A model generated the notes under the pieces. That model was not told the origin of the DNA and ran no database searches. It saw nothing but the letters and a program-made list of their open reading frames with translations. Below are positions 14,496 through 22,659 of a stretch of 23,749 nucleotides of DNA, in pieces (the first letter of the stretch is position 1; every line of letters starts with the position of its first letter). The DNA lies in IMG/VR virus record IMGVR_UViG_3300049810_001420, positions 1-23,749 of that record. The stretch is one strand, 5' to 3'. The translations under genes were made by a program, and so were the position numbers. The DNA comes from a virus.

Positions 14496-16202
14496 ATGAG
14501 CTGGAAAAAGTATTTTAAAGTAGTACAAGCAGATAACCTAACAGGTTCTGTTACTACTCCTGCAGGCTCTCAGCCTGATGTAGGATTTAAAAATTATCAA
14601 AGTGTACTACCAGAAGTGTACACAGGACATCCTAATCGTATTGATAGGTACAATCAGTATGAAACAATGGATAGCGACAGTGAAATCAATGCCGCATTAG
14701 ACATATTAAGTGAATTTAGTACACAAACAAATGTAGAAAATCATACACCTTTTGACATATTTTTTAAAAGTCAACCAAGTGATACTGAAACACAAGTTAT
14801 TAGAGAAGCACTATATAACTGGATTAGTTTAAATGATTTTGATAGACGTATCTTTAAAGTATTTCGTAATACTATTAAGTATGGAGATCAAGTGTTTATT
14901 CGTGACCCGCAAACTTTTCAATGGTTTTGGGTAGACAATGCAGATGTTGTAAAAGTTATTGTAAACGAAAGTGCTGGAAAGAAACCAGAGCAGTACATAC
15001 TAAAAAATATTAATGTTAACTTTCAAAATTTAACAACTACACAACCACAACATTCAGATCAAATGACTGGAAAGATGAGTGGAGATCAAAGTGCAGGCAA
15101 TGTTTATGATTTAGGTCAACATCAAGGATCATCAAGCAGTGGATCACGTTTTAGTAATAGTACAAATGAACTGGCCATTGATGCAAAGCACGTTGTACAT
15201 ATTAGTTTAACAGAAGGATTAGATCCTAACTGGCCATTTGGACTTAGTGTGCTTGAAAGTGTTTTTAAAGTATACAAACAAAAAGAATTATTAGAAGATG
15301 CGATTATTATTTACAGAGTACAACGTGCTCCTGAAAGACGTGTTTTCTATATTGACGTAGGTAACATGCCAGCACACATGGCAATGGGTTACGTTAACAG
15401 AGTTAAAAATGAAATACATCAAAGACGTATTCCAAGTCAAAGCGGTGGTGCTAATACAATGGATGCAACGTATAATCCATTAAGTATTAACGAAGACTAC
15501 TTCTTTCCACAAACTGCTGAAGGGCGTGGATCAAAAGTTGATACATTACCAGGTGGTACAGGACTTGGTGAAATTGATGACTTAAAGTATTTTACTAACA
15601 AGTTATTTAGAGGATTAAGAATTCCAAGTAGTTATTTGCCAACTGGTGCAGATGATGGAAGTTCAACAGTAGTTGACGGAAGAGTTGGAACTGCACTAAT
15701 TCAAGAATATAGATTTAATCAGTATTGTAAAAGATTGCAACACAGTATAGCAAGTACATTTGATTTTGAATTTAAAATGTTCCTTAATTGGAAAGGCTAC
15801 AATATAGATAGTAGCATGTTTGAACTCAGAATGAATGAGCCACAAAACTTTGCCGCTTATAGACAAGCAGAAATTGATAGTCAACGTGCTTCGTTATTCC
15901 AGAGTTTAGCAAGTACGGAATATTTAAGTAAACGTTTCTTACTTAAACGTTTCTTAGGATTAAGCGAAGAAGAAATAACTGATAACGATAGAATGTGGGC
16001 TGAAGAAAACGGAGCGGCTAACATAGGTAGCACTCCAGGACAAGAACTTAGAAGTGTAGGTGTCACACCAGGTGATATTAACACTGATTTTGATTCACTT
16101 GAAACAGGTGATGATGCAGACATTGGCGGTGACGCTGAAGTAGACTTAGACTTAGATGTAGGTGGAGGCGATCTACCGGCAGATGATGCTGCAGACGAGT
16201 AA
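14496..16202 (+). CDS. 20: portal vertex protein gp20
   Basis: A 568-residue portal protein (T4 gp20 is 524). Recognisable segments are the N-terminal DRYNQYETMDSDSEINAALD, the wing and crown region with an internal Gly/Ser/Gln-rich insertion near residues 185-220 (KMSGDQSAGNVYDLGQHQGS), the stem and clip part around EDAIIIYRVQRAPERRVFYI, RGLRIPSSYLPTGADDGSST, and the C-terminal helices EYRFNQYCKRLQHSIASTFD. The last 40 residues are strongly acidic. Dodecameric gp20 nucleates the prohead, is the DNA channel and binds terminase and neck proteins. ATG at 14496 follows GGAAG. It is the first gene of the head operon driven by the late promoter at 14438. Confidence 0.93.
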   Translation: MSWKKYFKVVQADNLTGSVTTPAGSQPDVGFKNYQSVLPEVYTGHPNRIDRYNQYETMDSDSEINAALDILSEFSTQTNVENHTPFDIFFKSQPSDTETQVIREALYNWISLNDFDRRIFKVFRNTIKYGDQVFIRDPQTFQWFWVDNADVVKVIVNESAGKKPEQYILKNINVNFQNLTTTQPQHSDQMTGKMSGDQSAGNVYDLGQHQGSSSSGSRFSNSTNELAIDAKHVVHISLTEGLDPNWPFGLSVLESVFKVYKQKELLEDAIIIYRVQRAPERRVFYIDVGNMPAHMAMGYVNRVKNEIHQRRIPSQSGGANTMDATYNPLSINEDYFFPQTAEGRGSKVDTLPGGTGLGEIDDLKYFTNKLFRGLRIPSSYLPTGADDGSSTVVDGRVGTALIQEYRFNQYCKRLQHSIASTFDFEFKMFLNWKGYNIDSSMFELRMNEPQNFAAYRQAEIDSQRASLFQSLASTEYLSKRFLLKRFLGLSEEEITDNDRMWAEENGAANIGSTPGQELRSVGVTPGDINTDFDSLETGDDADIGGDAEVDLDLDVGGGDLPADDAADE

Positions 16203-16216
16203 AGGTAAATAGTAGC

Positions 16217-16423
16217 ATGGAACTAAATGATCTTTTTAACAAGAATAGACAAGATGGCGAAAGCGATAGCAGTACATTAGAAATTACTGATACTCGAAAA
16301 AGCCGTTTGACCTTAGAGCAAATCAACAAAATGCGTCGTATTCGTGAAGCAAAGAAACTTGAAGAATATGAAAAGCTCAAACGTATAAAATTACAATACG
16401 GTGGCGGCAGCGGGTCAGATTAG
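16217..16423 (+). CDS. small basic helical protein between portal and prohead core genes
   Basis: A 68-residue protein with an acidic start (MELNDLFNKN) and a highly charged basic helix (KSRLTLEQINKMRRIREAKK and on) ending in a Gly/Ser tail. It starts 14 bases after the portal stop. In T4 this slot is taken by the small prohead core protein genes 67 and 68, so a core or assembly role is likely from position, but I cannot align it with either. A GTAAATA at 16206-16212 is too close to the ATG to be a normal late promoter. Confidence 0.65.
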   Translation: MELNDLFNKNRQDGESDSSTLEITDTRKSRLTLEQINKMRRIREAKKLEEYEKLKRIKLQYGGGSGSD

Positions 16424-16514
16424 ACTAGATTTAGTTCAAGTTATAGTTATCTCCAAATAAATGTCAAAAAGTGCTACTTTTTTGCCTTTATACCTACCTT
16501 TATTGAAAACATAA

Positions 16515-16521
16515 GTAAATA
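16515..16521 (+). promoter_or_regulatory. probable late promoter within the head operon
   Basis: GTAAATA, a one-base variant of the late core, 40 bases before the ATG of the prohead core gene. It lies within the inverted repeat AGTAA/TTACT. The preceding gap has an AT-rich hairpin (AAAAAGT/ACTTTTT, 16466-16482) that might weakly attenuate read-through. Confidence 0.4.
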
Positions 16522-16561
16522 TTACTACCATAATAAAACATATCCTAATAGGAGTCTGAAA

Positions 16562-17326
16562 ATGAGCGATAAATGGAAACAATTAATTGACCTAGTGGTC
16601 AATGAAGAAGAAGATAAAGCCTCTGAGCTTTTTCATGAGATTGTAATTGAAAATTCTCGTGAAATTTATGGAAACTTAATCAACGATGAAGCAGTTGAAG
16701 AAGATTCTGTAGAAGAAGTAAGCAGTGATGAAGTTGATAATTTTATTGACGATATCAAAGCAGACGAAGAAGGCGTTAGAGAAGAAGACGATGAAGATGA
16801 TCTCGAAGGTGCAGAAGATGAAGTTAATGATGCAATGGACGTTCCAAGTGACGAAGACCATGCAGAAGGCGACATTGAAAACCGTGTAGTTGATACCGAA
16901 GATAAGGTAGCAGAACTAGGCGACGAAATTGAAGCACTTAAGGCAGAATTCGCTGAGTTAATGAATGATGATTCTGAAGACGAGCCAGAAATGGAAGCAG
17001 TCGAAGAAGCAGAAGCAGAAGCAGTAGAAGAAGCAGTTGAAGAAGATGCTATTGAAGAAGCAACTGAAGAAGAAGCAGAAGCAGTAGAAGAAGCAACTGA
17101 AGAAACTGATGAAGATGCTATTGAAGAATCAGAAGAAGTTGTAGTTGAGTATACAGAAAAAGCACCAGCACCAAAAGGTGGTGATGATGATAATGCAACA
17201 TCAACTGTAGCAAAATCTGGTAAGGGCGGAATCAAAAATTCTAGTTCAGCAGAAGAAAAAGGTGGAGCAACACCTAAATCACAAAGCATGGGTGGAACAA
17301 CAAAGCCAGACATGAAAAAAGTCTAA
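16562..17326 (+). CDS. acidic prohead core protein (gp67-like)
   Basis: A 254-residue protein. The first 40 residues (KWKQLIDLVVNEEEDKASEL, HEIVIENSREIYGNLI) match the N-terminus I associate with gp67-type prohead core proteins of marine T4-like phages. The rest is extremely Glu/Asp-rich and low complexity, including a coiled segment (VVDTEDKVAELGDEIEALKAE) and near-perfect Glu-Ala repeats at residues about 145-190. The C-terminus is Lys/Gly/Ser-rich. T4 gp67 is only 80 residues, so this version is three times longer. Core proteins fill the prohead with gp22 and are digested by gp21 before packaging. Upstream AGGAG precedes the ATG; gp21 starts 12 bases downstream. Confidence 0.7.
   Translation: MSDKWKQLIDLVVNEEEDKASELFHEIVIENSREIYGNLINDEAVEEDSVEEVSSDEVDNFIDDIKADEEGVREEDDEDDLEGAEDEVNDAMDVPSDEDHAEGDIENRVVDTEDKVAELGDEIEALKAEFAELMNDDSEDEPEMEAVEEAEAEAVEEAVEEDAIEEATEEEAEAVEEATEETDEDAIEESEEVVVEYTEKAPAPKGGDDDNATSTVAKSGKGGIKNSSSAEEKGGATPKSQSMGGTTKPDMKKV
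17013..17125 (+). repeat. imperfect 60-base tandem duplication in the core protein gene
   Basis: The segment GCAGTAGAAGAAGCA at 17021-17035 recurs 60 bases later at 17081-17095, and GATGCTATTGAAGAA near 17045 recurs near 17114 after a short insertion. The copies encode the Glu/Ala repeats AEAVEEA...DAIEEATEE. Likely a replication-slippage expansion in a disordered acidic tract. Confidence 0.6.
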
Positions 17327-17337
17327 GGAGTACTTAG

Positions 17338-17973
17338 ATGACTTCAGTATATTTGAAAGAGAACTTGACATTTGATCAAGCTCGCATGATTACAGAAAGT
17401 TCAGATGACGGCAAGGACTTGTTCCTTAAAGGCATTTGCATTCAAGGTGGCGTTACTAACGCAAACGGACGTAACTACCCGGTAAGTGAAATTACTAAGG
17501 CAGTTTCGGCATTAAATGAACAGATTACTGAAGGCAGCTCGGTATTAGGAGAAGTCGATCATCCAGATGACTTAAAGATCAACTTAGATCGAGTATGTCA
17601 TATGATAACCGATGCATGGATGGATGGTCCAAACGGTTATGGTAAATTAAAAATACTTCCTACGCCAATGGGGAGTTTAGTACGAACAATGCTAGACAGT
17701 GGCGTCAAGTTGGGAGTATCAAGCCGCGGTAGTGGCAATGTCAATGAGGCTTCGGGAGAAGTAAGCGACTTCGAAATCGTCACAGTCGACGTAGTTGCAC
17801 AACCAAGTGCTCCAAACGCCTACCCAACTGCAATATACGAGGGTTTACTGAACATGAAAAATGGTCATAAAACTTTAGAAATAGCTGCAGAGGCACAGGG
17901 AGATGCTCGTGTGCAAAAATACTTAAGAGATGAGGCTTTACGCCTAATCAAAGAACTTAAACTAAGGAGTTAA
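17338..17973 (+). CDS. 21: prohead core scaffold protease gp21
   Basis: A 211-residue serine protease, essentially the size of T4 gp21 (212). The catalytic residues of the T4-type herpesvirus-like prohead protease fold are visible: H75 in GEVDHPDD, the serine in KLGVSSRGSG (S128/S129) and D151 in VTVDVVAQPS. It is an inactive scaffold component until capsid completion, then cleaves gp22, gp67 and gp23 after (I/L)-x-E. AAGGAG overlaps the end of the previous gene and precedes ATG at 17338; gp22 starts 6 bases after the stop. Confidence 0.93.
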   Translation: MTSVYLKENLTFDQARMITESSDDGKDLFLKGICIQGGVTNANGRNYPVSEITKAVSALNEQITEGSSVLGEVDHPDDLKINLDRVCHMITDAWMDGPNGYGKLKILPTPMGSLVRTMLDSGVKLGVSSRGSGNVNEASGEVSDFEIVTVDVVAQPSAPNAYPTAIYEGLLNMKNGHKTLEIAAEAQGDARVQKYLRDEALRLIKELKLRS

Positions 17974-17978
17974 CCAAT

Positions 17979-19061
17979 ATGTTTGACGCACTCAAACCAT
18001 TGCTTGACAGCGGTATTGTAAATGAAGAAACTAAGACCGAGATTCAAGAAGCCTGGGAATCCAAGTTAAATGAAACTCGTGATGAGATTCGCTCTGAATT
18101 AAGAGAAGAATTTTCAAGACGCTATGAGCATGATAAAAACACAATGGTTGAGGCTCTAGACAAAATGGTTACTGAAGGACTACAGTCTGAAATCGAACAA
18201 GTCGTTGCAGAACGCACAAAGCTCGAAGAAGACCGTGTCAACTTTAATGCTAAGATGACTGCAAAGTCAGAAAAATTTGAAGGCTTTATGGCTACCAAAT
18301 TAGCAGAAGAGTTAGCAGAACTAAACGAAGACCGTAAAGCACAGGCTAGTACACTTGATAAGTTACAAAAGTTTGTGGTTAATGCTTTAGCAGAAGAGAT
18401 TAGCGAATTCCATAAGGACAAGCAATCTGTTGTTGAAACAAAGGTTAAGTTAGTTGCAGAAGGAAAGAAACAAATTGAGTCATTAAAGACTAAATTTATT
18501 GATCGTGCTTCTACACTAGTTCAGAAAACAGTAACTGAGAACCTCAATAACGAATTAACTCAACTTAAAGAAGATATCGAACAAGCACGTCAGAATAACT
18601 TCGGACGTAAACTATTTGAAACTTTTGCGGCAGAGTTTGCAACTTCACATCTAAATGAAAACGCAGATATCAAAGACTTACAAAAGCAAGTTGAAGAAGT
18701 AAATGCAAAGTTGGCAGAATCTACAAAAACTATTGATGAGAAATCAGTACTAGTTGAAAGTAAAGAAGCCGAAATTCGTAGAATTAAAGATCGTATTGCC
18801 CGCGATTCAATGTTATCAAAGATGATGGCACCTTTAAATAAAGATCAAAAAGAAGTAATGGGTTCATTACTTGAGTCAATTACAACTGATCGCTTAGATG
18901 CATCATTTAACAAGTATTTGCCAGCAGTTCTTAAGAATGACACTAAAACAACTAATAAAGTTTTAGCAGAAACTAAAGAAGTAACTGGTAATAAAAAAGA
19001 AACCAAGCAGGATTCAGATGAGGGCAAAATCATCGAAATCAAGCGTTTAGCAGGTTTATAA
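17979..19061 (+). CDS. 22: prohead core scaffold protein gp22
   Basis: A 360-residue, nearly all-helical, highly charged protein with long coiled coils (about residues 20-270), as expected for the major scaffold of the prohead (T4 gp22 is 269). Several (L/V/I)-x-E sites (for example TEG and AEG contexts) would allow the known complete digestion by gp21. The conserved C-terminal part SMLSKMMAPLNKDQKEVMGS lies near residues 270-290, and the last 40 residues are polar and basic. Location between gp21 and gp23 is identical to T4. Start ATG follows AAGGAG by 10 bases. Confidence 0.88.
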   Translation: MFDALKPLLDSGIVNEETKTEIQEAWESKLNETRDEIRSELREEFSRRYEHDKNTMVEALDKMVTEGLQSEIEQVVAERTKLEEDRVNFNAKMTAKSEKFEGFMATKLAEELAELNEDRKAQASTLDKLQKFVVNALAEEISEFHKDKQSVVETKVKLVAEGKKQIESLKTKFIDRASTLVQKTVTENLNNELTQLKEDIEQARQNNFGRKLFETFAAEFATSHLNENADIKDLQKQVEEVNAKLAESTKTIDEKSVLVESKEAEIRRIKDRIARDSMLSKMMAPLNKDQKEVMGSLLESITTDRLDASFNKYLPAVLKNDTKTTNKVLAETKEVTGNKKETKQDSDEGKIIEIKRLAGL

Positions 19062-19087
19062 TACATTTTAACTAGGAGACGATAAAA

Positions 19088-20311
19088 ATGTCTAACTTAA
19101 TCGAAAGTCGCTGGGACGAAACAAAAGATGCCCTTTTAGAAGGCCTCGCAGGTTCTAAGCGAAAGAATATGGGTGTTGTTCTTGAAAACACCAAAAGATA
19201 TATCAGTGAAGCAGCAACAGCAGGTGCAACTGCAGCCGGCGACATTGGTGTACTAAACAAGGTAATTTTACCTGTAATCAGACGTGTAATGCCAACTGTT
19301 ATTGCTAACGAAATCGTTGGTGTTCAGCCAATGGCAGGACCTGTTTCACAGATCCACACACTAAGAGTTAAGTACAATGCAGCGGCAGACCATGCTGGTA
19401 CACAATTACAAGACTCAACAGGTGGAAACCTAGGTGCAGGTGATGAAGCATTATCACCAGCTGCAATCGCAGCAGGTTACTCAGGTATCGATAGTGGTAC
19501 AAGTGGTGCCCCGGATGCAACTGCTAACTTAGAAGGTAAAGCAGGTAACACAATGAGTATCGAAATTCTAAAAGAGACAGTAACTGCGAAAACTCGTAAG
19601 TTATCAGCTCGTTGGACTTTTGAATCAGCTCAAGACGCACAAAGCATCCACGGTATCGATGTAGAAGCAGAAATTATGGCTGCATTAGCACAAGAAATTA
19701 CTGCTGAAATCGACCAAGAGATTCTTGTAAGTCTAAGAGCATTAGCAGCTGCTGGTACAGGTTCCGCATTTGGCGCCAACACAGCCGCATACGATCAGGC
19801 TGCAGTAAGTGGTACAGCTACATACGTAGGTGATGAGCATGCCGCATTAGCAGTATTAATGAATCGTGTAGGTAACAAGATTGCACAAAGAACACGTAGA
19901 GGCGCAGGTAACTGGGCAGTTGTAAGTCCACAGGCACTTACAGTACTACAAAGTGCATCAACATCAGCATTTGCTAGAACTACAGAAGGTACTTTTGAAG
20001 CACCAACTAACACAAAGATGGTTGGTACATTAAACTCTTCAATGAGAATCTATGTAGACTCATATGCAGGCGACAGTACAGCAGTACTAGTTGGTTACAA
20101 AGGTTCAAGTGAAACAGATGCAGCAGCATTTTACTGCCCATACGTTCCACTAATGAGTTCAGGTGTTGTGCTTGATCCAGCAAGTCTAGAGCCAGTAGTT
20201 GGTTTTATGACACGTTATGGTTATCAGACACTAACAAACACATCAAACTCTCTTGGTAACGCGGCTGATTACTTAGGTAGCATTTCAGTTGCTAACCTAT
20301 CATTCAGTTAA
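19088..20311 (+). CDS. 23: major capsid protein gp23
   Basis: A 407-residue major capsid protein of the T4 gp23 type, with GVLNKVILPVIRRVMPTVIA, IVGVQPMAGPVSQIHTLRVKY and RKLSARWTFESAQDAQSIHG as diagnostic stretches and a C-terminal FMTRYGYQTLTNTSNSLGN. A gp21 cleavage site I-S-E|A is seen at residues 39-42, so the mature protein should start at A42 (366 residues). It is over 100 residues shorter than T4 gp23 (521), which suggests loss of the insertion domain. No gp24 vertex paralogue follows within the window. Codons are unusually biased and GC-richer than neighbours, in keeping with very high expression. TAGGAG precedes the ATG; a strong terminator follows the stop. Confidence 0.95.
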   Translation: MSNLIESRWDETKDALLEGLAGSKRKNMGVVLENTKRYISEAATAGATAAGDIGVLNKVILPVIRRVMPTVIANEIVGVQPMAGPVSQIHTLRVKYNAAADHAGTQLQDSTGGNLGAGDEALSPAAIAAGYSGIDSGTSGAPDATANLEGKAGNTMSIEILKETVTAKTRKLSARWTFESAQDAQSIHGIDVEAEIMAALAQEITAEIDQEILVSLRALAAAGTGSAFGANTAAYDQAAVSGTATYVGDEHAALAVLMNRVGNKIAQRTRRGAGNWAVVSPQALTVLQSASTSAFARTTEGTFEAPTNTKMVGTLNSSMRIYVDSYAGDSTAVLVGYKGSSETDAAAFYCPYVPLMSSGVVLDPASLEPVVGFMTRYGYQTLTNTSNSLGNAADYLGSISVANLSFS

Positions 20312-20332
20312 TAACTAAGATATGTTAAACAT

Positions 20333-20359
20333 AAAGCAGGGCTTAGGCCCTGCTTTTTT
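20333..20359 (+). terminator. strong intrinsic terminator after gp23
   Basis: AAAGCAGGGC, loop TTAG, GCCCTGCTTT: a 10-bp stem (7 bp G/C-rich core 20336-20353) followed by a T run to 20359. It ends the head operon 22 bases after the gp23 stop. Confidence 0.9.
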
Positions 20360-20363
20360 GTGA

Positions 20364-20370
20364 CTAAATA
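20364..20370 (+). promoter_or_regulatory. late promoter of the 152-aa structural gene
   Basis: CTAAATA directly after the gp23 terminator. Expected start near 20376, exactly where an 8-bp hairpin begins. Confidence 0.55.
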
Positions 20371-20375
20371 TAGTT

Positions 20376-20417
20376 GTAAATGCACAAGCATTTACTTATG
20401 GGGAAACCAACCCCGTA
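20376..20417 (+). promoter_or_regulatory. two consecutive 5'-leader hairpins
   Basis: GTAAATGC / ACAA / GCATTTAC (20376-20395) is a perfect 8-bp hairpin at the predicted 5' end of the mRNA. It is followed by TATGGGG / AAACCAA / CCCCGTA (20397-20417, with one G-T pair). Both lie well before the AAGGAG site, so they are more likely to protect the 5' end or tune stability than to block initiation. Confidence 0.5.
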
Positions 20418-20446
20418 TTACATAGAACGTAACTAAGGAGAAACAA

Positions 20447-20905
20447 ATGGGACGTCCACTAAATAAAAGACTTTTTACAACTGCGGCTGCAGGTGCAACT
20501 GCTGGTAAAAACGAAATTAAAGTAAACTTTCATAACGGTTCATCTGTTGTTGAAGGTACAATTATTAAGCAAAAAGGTTCAAAGAAATTTGTATGTGCAG
20601 AAACAGGTACTGCTGATACAACACACACTTGTACTTTAACAACTGGTAAATTAGCATCTGCACTAGCGGCAGGTGAAATGTCAATTTCAGTTGCAGGTAA
20701 CGACAGTGAAACTTATGGCGTAAGTAAAATTACTGCTCGTAAGATAACAGCCGCACAACCAAGTGCAACAGGTTCTAATGCATTAGACGGTTTATCATTA
20801 AAGTGGGACTTTGCCGCTGCATCAGCAGGTAAAGTAAAACTTGAAGAAGCAGGTGACGATGACGTTGCTAACACAGATGATGACGACTTTACAGAAGACG
20901 CTTAA
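20447..20905 (+). CDS. virion structural protein, possibly capsid decoration
   Basis: A 152-residue protein starting MGRPLNKRLF, a start I associate with structural proteins of marine T4-like phages. The body is Ala/Thr/Gly/Ser-rich and beta-prone (EIKVNFHNGSSVVEGTIIKQ, SKKFVCAETG, GVSKITARKI), ending in an Asp-rich tail (DDDVANTDDDDFTED). It is a single-gene transcription unit with its own late promoter, 5' hairpins and UUCG-type terminator directly after the capsid gene, the pattern of an abundant late product. A head decoration or accessory capsid role fits position and size, but no named family is recognised. Confidence 0.65.
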   Translation: MGRPLNKRLFTTAAAGATAGKNEIKVNFHNGSSVVEGTIIKQKGSKKFVCAETGTADTTHTCTLTTGKLASALAAGEMSISVAGNDSETYGVSKITARKITAAQPSATGSNALDGLSLKWDFAAASAGKVKLEEAGDDDVANTDDDDFTEDA

Positions 20906-20924
20906 TCTATAATAGATAACTTAG

Positions 20925-20954
20925 AGTTGCCTCTTCGGGGGCAACTTTATTTTA
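20925..20954 (+). terminator. intrinsic terminator with TTCG tetraloop
   Basis: AGTTGCCTC / TTCG / GGGGCAACT (20925-20946), a 9-bp stem with one G-T pair closed by C-TTCG-G, then TTATTTT. It lies 20 bases after the stop of the 152-residue gene. Confidence 0.85.
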
Positions 20955-20987
20955 GCATAAGTAATATAGACAACGTGTCATAAGATG

Positions 20988-20994
20988 CTAAATA
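20988..20994 (+). promoter_or_regulatory. late promoter of the fibre-like gene at 21015
   Basis: CTAAATA, embedded in the inverted repeat ATGCT-AAAT-AGCAT (20985-20998). Expected start near 21000 gives a leader of only about 15 bases that contains TATAGGA as ribosome site. Confidence 0.5.
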
Positions 20995-21014
20995 GCATAT
21001 AGGACTGAATTACA

Positions 21015-21812
21015 ATGGCAAAAACGACTAAAAGAATTAATGGTGATTATGATTTAATCACAAATGATGGCACAACTGGAACAGTATTAATTGATTCTGG
21101 AACAGTAACTATTAACGGAAATTTAGATGTAATTGGTACACAAACTACAGTATCGACAACAGATACTGCCGTTACAGATAACACACTTATATTAAACAGT
21201 GGAGAATCAGGTGCAGTTGTTACATCAGGAACTGCAGGTATTGAAATTGACAGAGGAACATCTGACAATGCAACGTGGCAGTTTAACGAAACAGACGATA
21301 CATTTGATGCTAAACTTGGAAGTGCATATATAAACATACAGGCATTAGATCCAACCGCGGCAGCTCACGTAGCAACAAAGAGTTACGTTGACACACAAGT
21401 AGGTGGTGGCGGAGCAGTAGTTGATAAAATTAATGAAGGTGACAGTAAACTAGAAATTGTTGATGCAGGCGTTGATATAAGGCTCTTTCTTGAACTTGAT
21501 GCAACACAAGTAATGGAAGTTACAAGTACTACGCTTTCTTATGCAAACGTATCTATATCTGGAAACACCATTAGTAATAGTGCAACAGATGAAGATTTAA
21601 TTTTAGCAACAACCGGAACAGGTGAAGTAAAAACTGCTGAAGTACTAACATTAACTGAACAAGGTTCAAATCCGACTGCACAAGCAGGTGAAACAAGATT
21701 ATATGCTAAAACACCAGGTGATGGCGGAAGTGGCATTTTTGTTGCCAATCAGGATTCAACAGACGAACTAGTAACGAAATCAAAAGCGATTGCTTTTGGA
21801 TTAATATTTTAA
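21015..21812 (+). CDS. virion fibre-like structural protein, 265 aa
   Basis: A Thr/Gly/Asp-rich beta protein. Its N-terminal part (RINGDYDLITNDGTTGTVLI, then GNLDVIGTQTTVSTTDTAV) is the repetitive turn-strand pattern of phage fibre shafts. AAHVATKSYVDTQV near residue 120 is a widespread fibre linker motif of the A-T-K-x-Y-V-D type. The C-terminal third holds GTGEVKTAEVLTLTEQ and GETRLYAKTPGDGG, also typical of fibre or collar proteins. It begins a rightward set of small virion genes (21015, 21825, 22135, 22660). The adhesin or shaft role is inferred from composition; which virion part it belongs to cannot be told. Confidence 0.65.
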   Translation: MAKTTKRINGDYDLITNDGTTGTVLIDSGTVTINGNLDVIGTQTTVSTTDTAVTDNTLILNSGESGAVVTSGTAGIEIDRGTSDNATWQFNETDDTFDAKLGSAYINIQALDPTAAAHVATKSYVDTQVGGGGAVVDKINEGDSKLEIVDAGVDIRLFLELDATQVMEVTSTTLSYANVSISGNTISNSATDEDLILATTGTGEVKTAEVLTLTEQGSNPTAQAGETRLYAKTPGDGGSGIFVANQDSTDELVTKSKAIAFGLIF

Positions 21813-21824
21813 AAGGTAACAATA

Positions 21825-22133
21825 ATGGCATTAGCACAAGCTCAATTAACAACAAGTACTGCCGCAATTTACACCAGTACCGGAAACACTGCAACAACTG
21901 TAATATTCTTTTGTAATACAAGTGCATCAGCAGTAACAGTTGATGTTTATGCAGTTCCAAATGCAGGAGCGGCATCGGCTACTACACAACTTATTTCAGA
22001 ATTATCAATCAATGGTAAAGACACATATATGTTAAACTTAGAAAAGATTGTGTTAGCAAATGGCGATAGTATTCATGCAAAAGCAAGTGCAGGTACTGCC
22101 GTAACTGCAACTGTAAGTCATGTAGGTATATAA
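21825..22133 (+). CDS. small beta-sandwich virion protein, 102 aa
   Basis: A 102-residue Ala/Thr/Ser-rich protein with alternating hydrophobic strands (TTVIFFCNTSASAVTVDVYA, TYMLNLEKIVLANGDSIHAK, VTATVSHVGI), which predicts a compact beta-sandwich. It starts 12 bases after the previous stop with AAGGTAA as ribosome site, and ends 1 base before the next ATG. Similar small proteins accompany fibre genes in marine myophages, perhaps as trimeric tips or connectors. No named family is recognised. Confidence 0.6.
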   Translation: MALAQAQLTTSTAAIYTSTGNTATTVIFFCNTSASAVTVDVYAVPNAGAASATTQLISELSINGKDTYMLNLEKIVLANGDSIHAKASAGTAVTATVSHVGI

Positions 22134-22134
22134 A

Positions 22135-22578
22135 ATGGCAAACTTTATAAAGCAGTTTTCAATTCCATCATCTAATTTAATTAAAGGACCTTTGGATGCA
22201 GGTACACAACTTGCAGTTGGTACATCGGCAGAAAGAAGTTCAGATCCTCTAATTGGAGAAATTAGATATAATACCGATAATACTGTATTAGAAGTTTATG
22301 ACGGAACGCAATACACTAACGTAGCCGGCGCAGGAAATGCCGCAATTACAAAAACATCAGTAGTAACAGGAGATGGAACTACAACTGCATTTACAAGTTT
22401 CTTTGCAACTGCACCTATTAGTGATCAAGCAGTTGTTATAGTAGTTGGAAACGTAGTACAAGAGCCAGGACAAGCATATACAACTTCCGGCACAACAACA
22501 CTTACATTTACAAGTCCACCACCAAATGGACATAGAATCTACGGCATTGTAGGTTTTGATAGTGTAACTGCTATATAA
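22135..22578 (+). CDS. virion structural/fibre-associated protein, 147 aa
   Basis: Residues about 40-64 (GEIRYNTDNTVLEVYDGTQY) match the short G-x-hydrophobic-R-Y-N-T...E-x-Y-D-G repeat common in phage tail-fibre and collar proteins. A second beta domain follows (TGDGTTTAFTSFFATAPISD, then VVIVVGNVVQEPGQAYT and PPNGHRIYGI), resembling the domain in which a functional output is parameterised as VxVxGxxQxPGxxYT in many phage fibre proteins. It is co-transcribed with the two preceding genes. Likely a fibre or neck appendage component. Confidence 0.65.
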   Translation: MANFIKQFSIPSSNLIKGPLDAGTQLAVGTSAERSSDPLIGEIRYNTDNTVLEVYDGTQYTNVAGAGNAAITKTSVVTGDGTTTAFTSFFATAPISDQAVVIVVGNVVQEPGQAYTTSGTTTLTFTSPPPNGHRIYGIVGFDSVTAI

Positions 22579-22598
22579 ATTTCTTTTTGTTTTCTAAG

Positions 22599-22606
22599 TA
22601 TAAATA
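22599..22606 (+). promoter_or_regulatory. late promoter (perfect TATAAATA) of the PKD-domain gene
   Basis: TATAAATA is the exact T4 late consensus, 53 bases before the ATG at 22660. Its predicted start (near 22612) is immediately followed by a CCCAGG / CACA / CCCGGG hairpin (22615-22630, one mismatch). Confidence 0.75.
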
Positions 22607-22659
22607 ACATTATACCCAGGCACACCCGGGAATGAACAGTGGTGTAGGAAGAGAATAAA

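Noticed and set aside
16206-16212. GTAAATA as a late promoter for the 68-residue gene
   Set aside because: It ends only 4 bases before the ATG, leaving no leader or ribosome site.
16466-16482. Terminator between the 68-residue gene and the core protein gene
   Set aside because: The stem is nearly all A-T with a 3-base loop. It is too weak to call as a terminator, though it may attenuate.
16666-17313. 215-residue Ser-rich ORF on the minus strand
   Set aside because: It is the antisense of the Glu/Asp codon repeats in the prohead core gene (GAA/GAT read as TTC/ATC and Ser codons). It has no plausible ribosome site or homology.
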